Shown here: positions 23,596-35,517 of the stretch, piece by piece
Position numbering within the stretch: position 1 is the stretch's first letter
Layout of the letters: the number at the start of each line of letters is the position of its first letter
From: Rhineura floridana
Taxonomy: Eukaryota; Chordata; Lepidosauria; Squamata; Rhineuridae
DNA: 64,000 bases
Reading direction: 5' to 3'
NCBI RefSeq assembly: GCF_030035675.1
Contig: NC_084480.1
Location: 3,571,501-3,635,500, forward strand
Program-made: the position numbers and the translations under genes
Notes under the pieces: model-generated
The model's database searches: none
The model's input: only the letters and a program-made list of their open reading frames with translations
Told to the model about the DNA's origin: nothing

Positions 23596-23787
23596 GGGAA
23601 GACTGTGGCTCAGAGGTAGAACATCTGCTTTGCATGCAGAAGGTCTCAGGTCCAGTCCTTGGAATCTCCAGGTAGGGTTGGGAGAGACACCTGTTTGAAA
23701 CCCTGCAGAGCCCATCAGTGAGGACACTACTGATCTAAGATGGACCTGTGGTCTACTAACTCAGCATAAGGCAGCTTTCTATGTATG
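23596..23787 (+). mobile_element. tRNA-Ala-derived SINE
   Basis: GTGGCTCAGAGGTAGAACAT (A box), CTTTGCATGCAG, AGGTCCAGTCC (B box) and the 3' end GCATAAGGCAGCTTTCTATG. Confidence 0.85.
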
Positions 23788-24490
23788 GCCCACTCCACAA
23801 GTTCACCAAATGTATGAAGGGGGGCATCTGAAGAGTCCCCAATATCTCCCCAAAAGACAAAATATAAATACAGTGTTCTACCAGGGAATGTTGTCAGAAA
23901 ATGCTCCTATCCAGAGCAAAGGTAACTAAGGTTGCAAAGAAAAGGTCTCTAGGTGTTAGGAAGATTTAAAATGCTGTTTGGATTATGGAGAGCATGAGTG
24001 GACTTCTCTATCAGAGAAAGTCATTTGCATCCACCACATAAAAGGCTTTGTGTTATGAACACTACTGTTAATCTGCTACTTAATAAAATAAATTAAGCCA
24101 TAATATATTCGGTCTTTTTTCAATTGTCTGAGCCTAATTAAATCGCGCTGCCACACCAGGAGATGAACTCAATTACTGTCCAGAGGTATGTAAGCTTCAG
24201 AGACTTATTTCCAAAGCTCTCTGATGATCTTGTAATTTGTTAACAAGAAAACAAAGCAAAGTGCTTTAGAACTACATTGTACTGGCAACACATGTTAACT
24301 GGCTGTACCTTATTTCTATACATGTAACATTTTTAAAAATGAAATAGGTGCCTGAAAGGACTGCAAGGGAAATGCTGTCTTCACCCGGGCACTGAAGTGC
24401 TGCCATGATTAGATGTGCCCCAACTGTCCTTAGCACTACTGTTGATGTTGTTGTTGAATATTAATAATAATAATAACAGAAACACCACCC
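23788..24490. other. No recognised gene
   Basis: A short (AAT)n run lies near 24462. Otherwise nothing identified. Confidence 0.4.
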
Positions 24491-24499
24491 ATGTACATG

Positions 24500-24780
24500 A
24501 AGGGGTCAGGTACATTCCAAAAAGATACCCAACCGACTGCTGCGCTCTGCAGGAGAGGGCATCCTGCAGATACCATCTCCTCAGAAGGCTCATTCTGCAC
24601 AAGGTAGGAATTGGGCCTTTAGCGTGATGCCACTACCCTCCAAAATTGCTTCCTCCATTACGTATCAGACAGGTGCCATCTCTGTTGTCTTCTCAGCACC
24701 TACTGAAGCTTTTTAAGTGAGGATTTTTATCCCAGTCTGTTTCTGTTTCACATTTGAAATTGTTTTTATAGGCTTGTTTC
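24500..24780 (+). mobile_element. L2-like LINE 3' fragment
   Basis: Parallel to 7540-7800: GCTGCGCTCTGCAGGAGAGG, AGATACCATCTCCTCAG, AGGTGCCATCTCTGTTGTC and TTTATCCCAGTCTGT. Confidence 0.7.
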
Positions 24781-25059
24781 AGGGGAAAGTAATTCATAAG
24801 TAACCTGAAATGAAAACAAATAATAATAAAGGTTATTTATGCCTTGACAGAGATTTGGATTTCGTATATGTTTCTGTTTCCATAGGATACACCTGTGCAT
24901 GTATGTGACTGTATGCAGGTCCAGCCCCACCCATGACTGGAACATGGCATGCAACAGTTTTCCACCAGAGTAATGCCTTAAAAAAGTGCTTACTCGCTCT
25001 CTCTCCCCATAGTTTTTGTTTGGTAATTTTAAAAAAATATATGTGAAATAGGAACAGTT

Positions 25060-25481
25060 TCGTGGTCCTATTTCTTAGCAGAGATATAAAGGCAAGCAGC
25101 GGGATGAGAATCAGACCAGCCCACCTTTTGCCTCAGCAACAAATAATAACAGACACAATCTTCTTAGGTAAAAAGATAAAGAATGTTTACTCATGACCTT
25201 TCATATGTTCAGGAAACATAGGCTCTAGCTTAGATGAAAAGGAGTCCATTGGTCTTTGGTAATGATGCTCTCAGGAGAGCATCTTCCATGCTGCCTCTCC
25301 CAGAGGTAAAAAGTAGTGGGAATGGCGGATATGCAGAAGTCTGTGATATCCCAGGACAAAGGAGGAGGAAACCAGGTAACTAACCCCACCCATTAGGAAG
25401 TTACATCATGATAAACAGTTACATGGGATATTTCCCCAAATATTCCTTAAAGGGAACATGCAAGTTTGCTTATTCTAACAG
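25060..25481 (-). mobile_element. Candidate solo LTR
   Basis: On the minus strand it opens TGTTAGAATAAGC and is about 420 bp long. It shares motif order with the LTR at 10740 around a CATGA...GTAAA...TTCTTT block. The flanking aacagttt occurs at both sides, but the inner 3' terminus is not a clean CA. Fossil if real; boundaries are tentative. Confidence 0.4.
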
Positions 25482-25763
25482 TTTTTAGGGACAAATTGTC
25501 TTCCTGGCACTCTCCACAACATCCTACAGCCCAGTCCCCTTTTCCACCTTCATCACTTGAACTGGCAAGTGAGAGGAAGAGGCCTCATCAGCAATGGCAG
25601 ATTGCGCTGCGTGGCAGCTTGTTGCCAACCCTCTCTGAGACAGACAACACCAGTTTGGTTTGGTTTTTAAAATGCAGGAGCTTTTATCAGCTTAAAATGT
25701 TGGGGAAATGAATTGAGATGGAAGGAGCTTAGCACTATCAAAACTGCTGTTCAGCAGAGCATC

Positions 25764-26070
25764 ACACAGTGGAGTGATAGAACACATGTCTTCTATGCAG
25801 AGGGTGATATGCCATGTTAATCACCCTCAGAGTAGAGCCACTGAAATCACTGGACAAGTTTATTGATTTCAGTGGGTCTACTCTTGAGTGCAACTAACAT
25901 TTGATATCACCCAGAAGATCCCAGGTTAACTTCATGTCATCTTCTTCAGTTAAAGGAATCACTGGATGCTTCCTGGAGAAGATCTCTCTCACTCTACACC
26001 GGGAAACCTGAAGCATCCCTGAAAGTTAGAAAATAAATACGAGATGGACTGAAGGACCAATTCATTATCA
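25764..26070 (+). mobile_element. Diverged tRNA-type SINE split by a hairpin MITE
   Basis: TGGAGTGATAGAACACATG, CTTCTATGCAG, then after the insert GAAGATCCCAGGTTAAC and GGGAAACCTGAAGCATCCCTG follow the SINE order weakly. Confidence 0.5.
25802..25912. repeat. 111-bp hairpin MITE
   Basis: GGGTGATATGCCATGTTAA and CACTGAAATCA at the left pair with TGATTTCAGTGG and GATATCACCC at the right. A 3-bp duplication (aga) flanks it. Confidence 0.65.
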
Positions 26071-26511
26071 CAATCAAGTGAATGCTGGAAATACAAGTTC
26101 CTTGCAGTCATTTGGGATACTGAAGCTGAAACTACAAATTAACAAAGTAGCATGAAAAGCTTTTGTCCTTCCGCTTGAAAATGTGACAGTGCTTTTTAAA
26201 ATCTCACAGAGCTGTTGTCCTCTGCTGTTGGTTTTACTTTGGGCTTATTCTGTGGCTGTTTAAATTTGTTTCAGGTTTTACACTGTGTTTTATTGTTATA
26301 GTCTTGTGCCTTTTTTAAAAACCTCTAATTTGTGAACCACCCAGAAGGAGCTTTTGGGGTCATTGGAATAGAGTACAACAAACAGACAGTGTATATCCAG
26401 AGGAGGCCAGCCAGGATGCCAGCGAGAACACAAAAGCAAACCCCGGAGCACAGATGTGCAAAACGCCATGCCACCATTACTCACTCACCCCCTCTACTAG
26501 GGAATGGGAGA
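26071..26511. other. No recognised gene
   Basis: The segment at 26230-26350 resembles a LINE 3' UTR ending at a poorly defined tail. Nothing certain. Confidence 0.35.
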
Positions 26512-26945
26512 GAAATTTGATCCAGTTTGTAATTAAAAGGCAAGTCTATCCAATTTCCACTTTCTAAAATGATATGAGAACTGAAACATAGCCATCCTTT
26601 GAAATTCGCACTTATCCGAAGTTGGCGATGCTATTCTCCAACCAAACCATGTTTGCAAGAAAGCATATACTGCAGAAAAGTGTGCATTCAAAAATGAATA
26701 TATTAGAGAAAAATAACATACAAAATGCATCACACTGGGAAAAATTGCTTGCAAAAATGCACACATTATTCAAAACTGCATACAAAAAAGTGTTCATAGG
26801 AGAAATTTGCACTAAAATGCTGGAGTATTTTCATGAGGATTCTTTCGTTTAAAAAAATTAAAATCGCAGGTGGCTGCAGAAATGTGGAGAACTGAATTTA
26901 AGACAGGAAAAATGAGAAGTGGAGAGATCCAAAATGGGCAGATCC
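26512..26945 (+). repeat. Unclassified ~430-bp interspersed repeat
   Basis: Contains AACTGAAACATAGCCATCCT, TTGCTTGCAAAAATGCACAC and GAAATGTGGAGAACTGAATT. The same order occurs at 28205-28508 plus 36161-36340. Confidence 0.65.
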
Positions 26946-27074
26946 TCCCATCCTTCCCCTCCCCAACATCTGGGATGTCAGGAGGAAACAACATTGGAAC
27001 CTACCAGGAACGAGGCTTTGGAGAACTCTGAGTCTTGGTCTGTGGCTTTGGCCAACCCTTCTGCTGGGAGGAAG

Positions 27075-27473
27075 GTCCCTTCCTCATCCATTTCTAGATG
27101 GTTCAGGGATAGGGTTGCCAGGCTCAGGGCCTGAGAATGATTCTGTATCTTTAAGAGAAGAGGAAGTACAAGTTTTCTTGTAACACTGTAATGGGAAAAA
27201 CCACAAGGTGAAATTCTCCCTTCTCCCTGCACAACTTTTAAAGATACAGAAAACCTCTTCATTGCCAGGCCCAGCCTCCAAGAGGTCTTCTGTATCTTTA
27301 AAAGTTGTGCAGGGGGAAGGGAGAATTCCACCTTGTGGTTTTTCCCATTACAGGGTTGCAAGAACACCTGCACTTGGCTGACTTTCTCTTCTCCTAAAGC
27401 TACAGGATCAGTCTCAGGCCCTAAGGCTGGCAACCCTATGCCTGAACCATCTAGAAATGGATGAGGAAGGGAC
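27075..27473. repeat. 399-bp foldback (long inverted repeat), TAGGGTTGCCAGG family
   Basis: Arms of roughly 180 bp meet at a ~30-bp centre near 27271. The outer part pairs TCCATTTCTAGATGGTTCAG with CTGAACCATCTAGAAATGGA. The next part pairs ATAGGGTTGCCAGGCTCAGG with its complement. The inner part pairs TTCTCCCTGCACAACTTTTA with TAAAAGTTGTGCAGGGGGAA. Confidence 0.88.
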
Positions 27474-27589
27474 AGAGAGGGGCAGAGGAAGCCCGTCCAG
27501 ATCTTGGAGACTGCTCCATTTTTCCTTTGGACTTCTCCCCCCTTGCCTTCCCTCCACCCTCTGAGCCATGCCAGGCTCCCCATTCCCCG

Positions 27590-28150
27590 ACTAGAGTGTG
27601 CCCAAAGGAGAGTGGCTAGAATCGTAAGGAGTCTGGAAACCAAACCCTATCAACAGCTGGATGAATTGGGTATGTTTAGTCTGAATCACAGAATCGTAGA
27701 GTTGGAAGGGGCCTATAAGGGCATCGAGTCCAACCCCCTGCTCAATGCGGGAATCCAAATCAAAGCATACAAATGGAGAAGAGAAAATCTGGAGGTGGAC
27801 GGGATAGTGCTCTTCAGATATCTGAAGGCCACACAAAAGATGGAGCAGGCCTCTTTTTTGTTGCTCCAGAGGCCAGGACTAGAACAAACAAATGGAAATT
27901 GCAAGGAAACAGAATTCAGCTAAACATCAGGAGAAACTTCCTAACTTTGATAGCGATTTGACAATGGAACAGCCTACCTCAGAAGGTGTGTGTGTGGGGG
28001 GGTTCCTTCACTGGGAGTATTTAAGCAGAGGTTGGACAGGTACCTGTCAGAGATGCTGCAGCTTCAGGTTCCTACAGTGCCAGTCCTGCATCAGACAGGG
28101 ATGGGGTGGACTAGATTACCACTAAGATCCCTTCCAGCTCTAAGTGAAGG
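27590..28150 (+). mobile_element. CR1 LINE 3' fragment, interrupted
   Basis: Encodes CAQRRVARIVRSLETKPYQQ and LDELGMFSLN, and later IVLFRYLKATQK. It ends with the CR1 signature GGTGGACTAGATTACCAC and CCCTTCCAGCTCT. Confidence 0.75.
27688..27770 (-). mobile_element. CR1 3'-end fragment inside a CR1
   Basis: CAGAATCGTAGAGTTGGAAG and GTCCAACCCCCTGCTCAATG give the reverse complement of a CR1 3' end, opposite in direction to its host. Confidence 0.65.
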
Positions 28151-28232
28151 CAGCAAATGCAGGAGAATAAAAAAAGACTGCAGGAGAAAAAATATTGTTT
28201 CTGAGTACAACTGGAGGAGAAATTTGATTCGG

Positions 28233-28313
28233 TTCACACTTATTTATTTATTTATTATTTGATTTATATCCTGCCCTTCCTCTCAGCAGGAGCCCAGGGC
28301 GGCACACTTAAAG
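28233..28313 (-). mobile_element. L2-like 3' tail fragment
   Basis: (TTTA)n followed by TATATCCTGCCCTTCCTCTC and AGCAGGAGCCCAGGGCGG. Similar 3' tails lie near 39405-39510, 40835-40880 and 49013-49080. Confidence 0.7.
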
Positions 28314-30341
28314 GTGAGCCTACCTAATTTGCATTTTCTGAAACAGTATGGTAACTGAAACACAGCCATCCTCCAAAACTCACATTTCTCAGAATTTTGC
28401 GGTGTAGTTTCTCCAGCCAAGTAACATGCATGTGCATATAAATATATAATGAAAATAACACCAAAAAAGTATTATATTTGGGGAAATTGATTTGCAAAAA
28501 TGTGTATATTAGGCACCAGGGCCGGCGCAAGGCATGCCAGTGCCCTTGGGCACCAGCCTGCCCCAGGCCCCAGCACCCACATGCATGCCCCACCTATCTA
28601 CCTTCCGCGATCTACGGCAGCGTTGGCTCCCGACCTGCCACGGATCGTGGAGAGAAAGCTCCCAGACACCCCCCCTACTGCCACGCAGGCCTGTGATGCC
28701 CGCCTCCATGGCCCACCTATCTCTCTCCCTTGACGTAAATGATGGTTGCACTGTGGGCGCAAGCCTGCCATCAACCAAGAGGGTGGCCAAGGCATCCCTA
28801 AGGGCCTGATGCCTCCGCCACCATCTTGGTTGATGGCACGCATGTGTGCTACGCGCGCATCCCTGCCATCAACCAAGATGGCAGAAGGGAAATCAGCTCC
28901 TTTGGGAAACATCTGCCACCATCTTAGTTGATGGCAGGCTTGCACCCGCAGTGCAACCAGCATTTGCATCAAGGGAGAGGTAGGTGGGTCCTACGCAGCC
29001 ATAGGGAGGGTGTCTGGGAGCTCCCTCTCACAATCCCCAGCAGGGGTGGGAGCCGATGCTGCCGCAGATCACAGAAGGGAGCGCTACCCACCTACCATAA
29101 GGAGGGGCCCTTCAGGGGGCACTTATAGAGTTACCAGGTCTCCGGTTTTTGGCCGGAGTCTCCAGTTTTTTGGGGGGGCCTCCAGCTCTCCAGCTAGCAC
29201 CCCTTAATCTCTGGAGTCTCAACTTCAATTTTTTAAAAAATTAAGTTTCTAGGTGGTCTGGTTCCTGAGATATACACCAAAACGTCAGCCGCCGCCCCCC
29301 CGCAACTGTTTAATCTATTTAACTGATACGACGCTGAAGTTGGTTCCTAGTTCCCAGTTCCTTATTTGCTTGAAAGTTCAAAACACTAAAAAAGAAGAGT
29401 TGGCAACTACAGCAACTTCAAACCAAACTTAACATGTCTCTGAACCCCAAAATATATGTTGGGGTACCCTGTATGATATATCACTGTGATCCGGGGACTC
29501 TCCCCATCAAGAATAACAATACATTTATGCAATCAAAATCATCAGGCTTCTGATAATATCATAAATACATAATGATGTCATAAAATTATAAAAAAAGTAA
29601 CTGGGGGTGCCCACCCCAAACTCTGCTCCGGGACAGGACAAATCATATACCCCAGGAAAGGGGAGGGTGTCCTCTACGAGATGCCACTGTGTCCTGCCTG
29701 GCCCAGAGCTTCTGCTGGGCGCAGGGGAAGAATGAGGGCATCTATCAGACAGAAAGGGTAGAGAATCTTCTTACTCTTACTCATTTCTCAGGCCTCTTTC
29801 TGAAGTGAAGGGTCAAATCTGTAAAGACGTTTGGAGCAGCCACATTAAAAGATAAGGGCAGGGCATTCCAGGCAGGGGGTTGCCAACCCTGCTTGGATAT
29901 GGATGTCTTTGCAGAGGATCCCTACTCAAGCTTTACAAACAGCACAATCCAAACTATATCTAGGAACAGGAGAAAAAAGATGAAGGCTGGCGTGTAGAGT
30001 TGGTGTGTGCTCTTCAGCAAGACGTCAGTATAACCCTTTTATTCCCTTTGGCAATAATTTTACTTTTATTTTTTATTTTTTAAACTCATTCCGGGGATTC
30101 CAGCTTTATCTTACCGGAGTGATAGCTCCTAATCTCCTTGCCTTTTTTCTTCTGGAGGTTTGCAATCGTAAATCAACTATGCCGGCAAGACGCTTACTTC
30201 TGACTGATACTGAAGAGTCCTGGGTAAGGAAGAACATTATACTTTACCCAACCTTGAGCTAGTTAAACTCCTGCTCAAGTGATACAGACTGTGTCTTCTT
30301 CTTGGAGGTTATTTATTTATGTGTTTGGCTGGCTTTAAATA

Positions 30342-31753
30342 ATGGTTCTAACAAGGAAAAAGCTTAAAGAACAGAAGGCTAGCCAGCCAGTACAAATCTT
30401 ATCACAACAAAATTTGCAGCCTAAAATTACAACTTTCTTCCCTCCTACGTTGGAACCTTCCACCCAGGAGAAGAGACTTTCTTCAACATCTGACTCTGCC
30501 GTGGCTATGCTTTCAACCATGGATAGGTCGGTAGATTTTATTAAGAACTTTCCTACCCCGAAAGAGGATTTCTACGCTATCCCTTTAAGTGTTGAGTTAG
30601 CAGAGGCGAATTTGTTACACAACACAAGTCTTCCCACACATCCTTTTGCTTCATCTCTGATGCCTCCCCCCTTCTCTCCCCCCGCCTCCCTTGAGTCCAT
30701 GGAAAATGTCGAGGACACTCTCATCTTACCATCTGCCAGCTCCTTTGCTCCATTTCTCATGGTTTTGGAGGAACTTAGTTCAATGAAGTCTTACCTCGCT
30801 GAATGTAATGACTTATTGAAAACTTTGGCACTGACAGCCAAATCACTACTGACAAGTAACTCGATCCATGAAAAGGGGACAATAATAATAATAAACAACG
30901 GGAGGAGGCGACTACAAAACAACAAAAACCTACTTCTCAACTCGACCATCGGAAGAAACGTAAAAAAGGCAAGAAAGAAATCAGGAAACCTAAGAATATC
31001 AAGAATTTTAAACTTCCTCATTATAAGAAACTAAATTTTAAACCTTTATTTGCTATTTTACAAGCACTAGCCAGTGCTCCTTCTTATTTTTCAAGCAAGC
31101 CCTCTCTCCATACAGAAATCGCAACCCATGATAGAAAATCGCCGGCTTGCTTGCAGACTTTGGCCTTCAGTGCCTCTCCTTCGAATTCTCTGTTATCAAT
31201 TTCACCTACCCATCCTCTTATTCAAATCACTAAAACGTCCCCAGTTCCAGCAGTACAAAAACTAACACAGGAAGGGGCAATAGAACCCACTTATTCGAAG
31301 AATAACTGGAATTTAGTTCTAGAACAAACTAAAGTGGTTCTTCTCAACTATCCTAACTTTTTGAGAAGACGTGGCTATTATCCTAACAAAGCTCAGTTTT
31401 GTGATTACCTGAGTCCATTTCTACCAATTCAGTTTTTTCATTCTGATATAACAAACACTCTTTTTTTAGATAGTAATCAAATCTCGACAAGAGTTATTAT
31501 AACTTTTAGGAATCGAGAGATAACTCAAAGATTTTATAAACTAAAGCCACACCTTGCTGCGAGGGGCCTTTTGATAACACACTGTTTTAAGAACGTGCCC
31601 CCCCATTCCCTTTGGTTAAGCACAAGCCATCTCCAAGACTATTTAAGAACAACTACACCTTTGGCCCCTCCATTCCCCCACCTCGGCTCCAATCTCCTAC
31701 CTCGCATCAGCGAAGTTCTTTGGCCACCTCATGCAGTGACCCACGAGAACTAG
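30342..31753 (+). pseudogene. LINE ORF1-like region, in two frames
   Basis: Frame 30342-31034 starts MVLTRKKLKEQKASQPVQ and is Ser/Pro-rich with a basic end. Frame 31151-31753 contains VVLLNYPNFLRRRGYYPN and ISTRVIITFRNREITQRFY, which looks like an RRM-type fold. The function is inferred by position only. Confidence 0.55.
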
Positions 31754-32236
31754 AGGATTTACAACTGATTGAAGTTTTTACTGATCTTCCTAAAGAGGAA
31801 CAATTTAAAATAATCAACAGGATAGACCGACTGAAAGCCGACTTACAGTCTACTCGTAGTCTTACCAGAATCAATCACTAGAGGTATGCCAACCTCCCAT
31901 TCAGAATCGGATGCAGTCGCGCAGGGGGCAGCTATACCATCTCCTCCAATTTGGACGGACAGACGACTACTGGCACCTGAGGAGCTGGGCTCTTCTCCCC
32001 AGACTACCCAGTTACCCCATTTGATACCTTGCCTGGGAAAATTGCCCACTTCCAATGTCAGTGTCTTTCTACCGGAACTCGACCAGATTCACCCTTTAAA
32101 TGTTTCAGGGAACTGATATTCTAATGTTTCAACTGCCCACTCTCAGCCCCGATCTGGGGCATTTATGTCCAATGCACCCTCTGTATCACCAATTTCAACT
32201 ATTTTATTTTAGAACATCGCCGGCTGGAATAACAAG

Positions 32237-33433
32237 GTGGCGGACAAAGAGTTTTTTTCTTTCTTACAACTATTTGATATTTTATGTCTTCAAGAGACTT
32301 GGCTAGTAGAGGAAAATAGTTTATGGGTAGATGGATTTAAAACCTGGTCCAAGCCAGCAAGACGCCTGGCCCTGAGAGGCCGTGGCCGTGGTGGCCTGGC
32401 AATTCTGAAATCCTCCAAGATAGATGTTTCAGTATCAGAGGTATCATGCCCAGTTCCGGATTCATGCCAAGCTCTGTGTATAACACCTAACGTTGCATTC
32501 CCGGCATTTATATGTATAAACGTCTATTTCCCGCCCTATAACACCTCGCAAAGGGTTCAAATTTGGCAAGAATTTGATGATTTTATTGATTTGCTGTATT
32601 GAGAGCATCCCTCATGCTTATTGATCGCAGGAGGAGATTTTAATGCCAGGCTGGGCTCAAACTACCCGGAGGCTCTTGACGCTCTGGATTTTTTCCCCCT
32701 AGAATCGGGTCTCTTACCCCATTCGTCACGGGACAAGCTAATTAATAAAAATGGGCGCACCCTGTTTAGGACCCTTATAAAGTCTCAACTTTTATGTTTG
32801 AATGGCTCAAGGTTTGATATCTCTAAGGGCTATTACACCTTTATTTCTAAAAGAGGAGCCAGTGTAGTAGACTACATCCTGGTTTCCCCACAGTGGACAG
32901 ACCATTTAAAAGAGTTTTGTATTGGCGACAGACCGGACAGCGATCACCTGCCCTTGACATTAACTATTTCATCTTCATTCATACATTCGAACCAACCCAA
33001 GTCGATGCCGATCCTAGATGCCACTTATGGTCTTAGATGTGTAAGATGGTCTTTAACGACAATGGAAGCGGTGAGGCAACTTTTAATATCTCCGAAATGG
33101 ATGAAGCTGCATCAAAAAGCTCTCTCTTCCTCGTGTGATATCCTGCCTATATATGATCAGATTATTTCCCTTCTACAACCGCTAGTTGCCACATCTAAAC
33201 CTCCTTCTACCAGTGTTCACCCAGGCTTTAAGCCTTGGTACGATAAGATCTGCATGACAAAAAAAAAGCAATTGCGTTATCAAATACGATTTACTAGGCT
33301 CCATTACTCAGAAGTAGCCATCTTACAACTTCAAAGACTTAAGAAGGAATATAACAACCTCTTGAAAGAGAAAAAAATCAATGTATATAGCCACAAACTG
33401 GCGATGTTTGGGTACAGCGGTCCTTCAGGGTAA
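32237..33433 (+). pseudogene. LINE ORF2 apurinic-type endonuclease
   Basis: FLQLFDILCLQETWLVEE, AGGDFNARLGS, VVDYILVSPQW and DRPDSDHLPLTL are the canonical APE motifs (catalytic Glu, Asp/Asn, and the terminal SDH). An in-frame stop near 32600 divides it; the motifs themselves are kept. Confidence 0.85.
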
Positions 33434-35132
33434 AGATGAGGAGTTTTGGCATTTGGTCCACGGCAGATTGTCCCACAAATCGCCTATAATGGTTCCCCCG
33501 ATCCTTCCTGAAACGTGGGTTACATACTTCCATGCTATTTTCGGAGAGTTAGCTCCTCAACACCATCTCTCACTAGTCCCACCTGCTGAACTCCCTCCTT
33601 GGCCTCCTGTCTCCTGTGCAGAAATCAGCAGATTAATTTCATCATTACGCACAGGAAAAGCCCCCGGTGAGGACATGATCCCTCCAGATTTATACCAAAT
33701 GGACCCTGTATGGTGGAGCCCCATCTTGGCAGCGTTGTTCACAAAAATTAATGACATGGGGAGCATTCCCCAGGGTTGGCGAATAAGCATAGTCGTGCCG
33801 ATATTAAAAAAAGGTGATCCTTCAATTTCTACCAACTATAGGCCAATTAGCCTATTAGATGTGGCTGCCAAGATATACTTAGTACACAAACTTCTTGACT
33901 GGGAAAAGGATCAATCTATTATAGCCGAAGTACAGGCCGGATTCAGAGAAGGGAAAAGCACGTTGGACCAAGTGTTTATCCTAAAACATTTCATCAAGAA
34001 AGTTAAAATGAAATCAATCCAATCCTTATATCTGGCCTTTATTGACTTCGCGGCTGCTTTCGACTCCATCAACAGAACTTTACTGTGGAAGAAACTGGAA
34101 AAAGCAGGTATCGATAAAAGACTACTGTGGCTATTACAAATATTGCACCATGATACTTATGTAAGAATCCGATTAGGCCTCAATGGACTTCTTTCCCAAA
34201 AAGTTCCAACAAAAAGAGGAGTGAAACAAGGGTGCATCCTGGCTCCATTTTTATTTAATTTTTTTATTAATGATATTGTTGAAGTAATGGCCTCCCCTTC
34301 CTTTTTTCCCCCCTTGATCAAGGGAAAAAAAGTTTCGTCCCTTCTTTATGCTGATGATCTAGTTCTGCTGTCACTGAATAAGGTCGGCCTAAGACGTATG
34401 CTACTGTGTCTTCAGGAATATAGTGACAATCAACGCCTCCAAATTAATTATTCCAAATCAAAAATTATGGTTTGTGGGAAGAGCAGTAGATCCCTATCCT
34501 CCTGGTCCCTAAAAGGCCAGTGTATTGAACAAGTAAAATCTTTTAAGTATTTGGGTATCCATATTAACAATAACTTGTCTTGGTCCCTCCATCTGGAGCA
34601 TATTAAGTTACAAGCAAACAGAGCTTTAGGCCAGATGAAGAATTTTTTTTACTCTTGGGGTGGCCAATTAGTAAGGCCCCTGATTAAGCTGTATGTTGCA
34701 AAAATCCTCCCTTCAATTATATATGGAGCAGAAATTTGGGGGCTTTCCTCCCGTTCCTCCCTCGAGTCTTTACAAAACTCCCTTCTTAGGCAAATTTTAG
34801 GACTACCTAAAGGAACTCCTTCTGCCCACCTTAGAGCAGAACTAAATCTTCCCTCCATGGCAGCTAGGATGGATCTCGTGTTTATACGCTATTGGAAGAA
34901 GCTATTATTAGCCCACCAAGAAGCTCTACCAAAGCTGTGTTGGGAAGACCAACTGGAGAAGGGGGGTTGGGCCACTAAATTTCATGACTTAGCATCTATT
35001 TACGATCTATCTGGCAACTTGCTTAAGAGTCTTAGCCCATTTGAACTGCGTAATAGAATATACAACTACAACGCACAACATAGAGCGACTATTGCTACGT
35101 CGCATTTTTTCTACTTGGTACACTTTTATTAA
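33381..35132 (+). pseudogene. LINE ORF2 reverse transcriptase
   Basis: 583 open codons. RT blocks: NYRPISLLDVAAKIYLVHKL, VQAGFREGKSTLDQ, LYLAFIDFAAAFDSIN, GVKQGCILAPFLFNFFIND, SLLYADDLVLLS (about 34340-34375) and KSFKYLGIHINNNLSW. It overlaps the preceding endonuclease frame in another phase, so a shift lies near 33400. Confidence 0.88.
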
Positions 35133-35517
35133 AGTCAATAATGCATGGCCTTCATATCTAGATTTGACGTCTGCTCCCTTACGAAGAGCATATACTGAAC
35201 TAAGGTTTCAGACTATGCCTTCAATCATCTTACAGGGTAGATACTGTGGCGTTCCCTATGCTGACTGCCTATGTATCAAGGGCTGTAAGGCCCTTGAAGA
35301 TTTAGTACATTATATGCTTCACTGTCCTTTATATCATGCTCCAAGAGCAAGATTTATAATTCCCCTTTTACTAAAAAGCAATATGGTAACTGAGACTCAG
35401 ACAGTGATCACATTACTATCAACCCCCCAGGCCCACACAATAGTATCAGTGGCAAACTTTGCCCTTGCCGCAAAGAAGCTTAGAGTTAATTTTGTCAAGA
35501 AATTTCCCGATAATTAG
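35041..35517 (+). pseudogene. LINE ORF2 C-terminus with CCHC-like knuckle
   Basis: Contains RAYTELRFQTMPSIILQGRY and CLCIKGCKALEDLVHYMLHC, a Cys/His pattern seen at the C-terminus of Jockey/I-group LINEs. The phase differs from the RT frame. Confidence 0.7.

Noticed and set aside
27075-27473. Possible CRISPR-like or repeat-spacer array
   Set aside because: Repeats are inverted, not direct, and the context is vertebrate; it is a foldback DNA element.
26978-27643. 221-codon minus-strand ORF
   Set aside because: It runs through the 399-bp foldback and into a CR1 fragment, and the predicted protein mirrors the inverted repeat. Not a gene.
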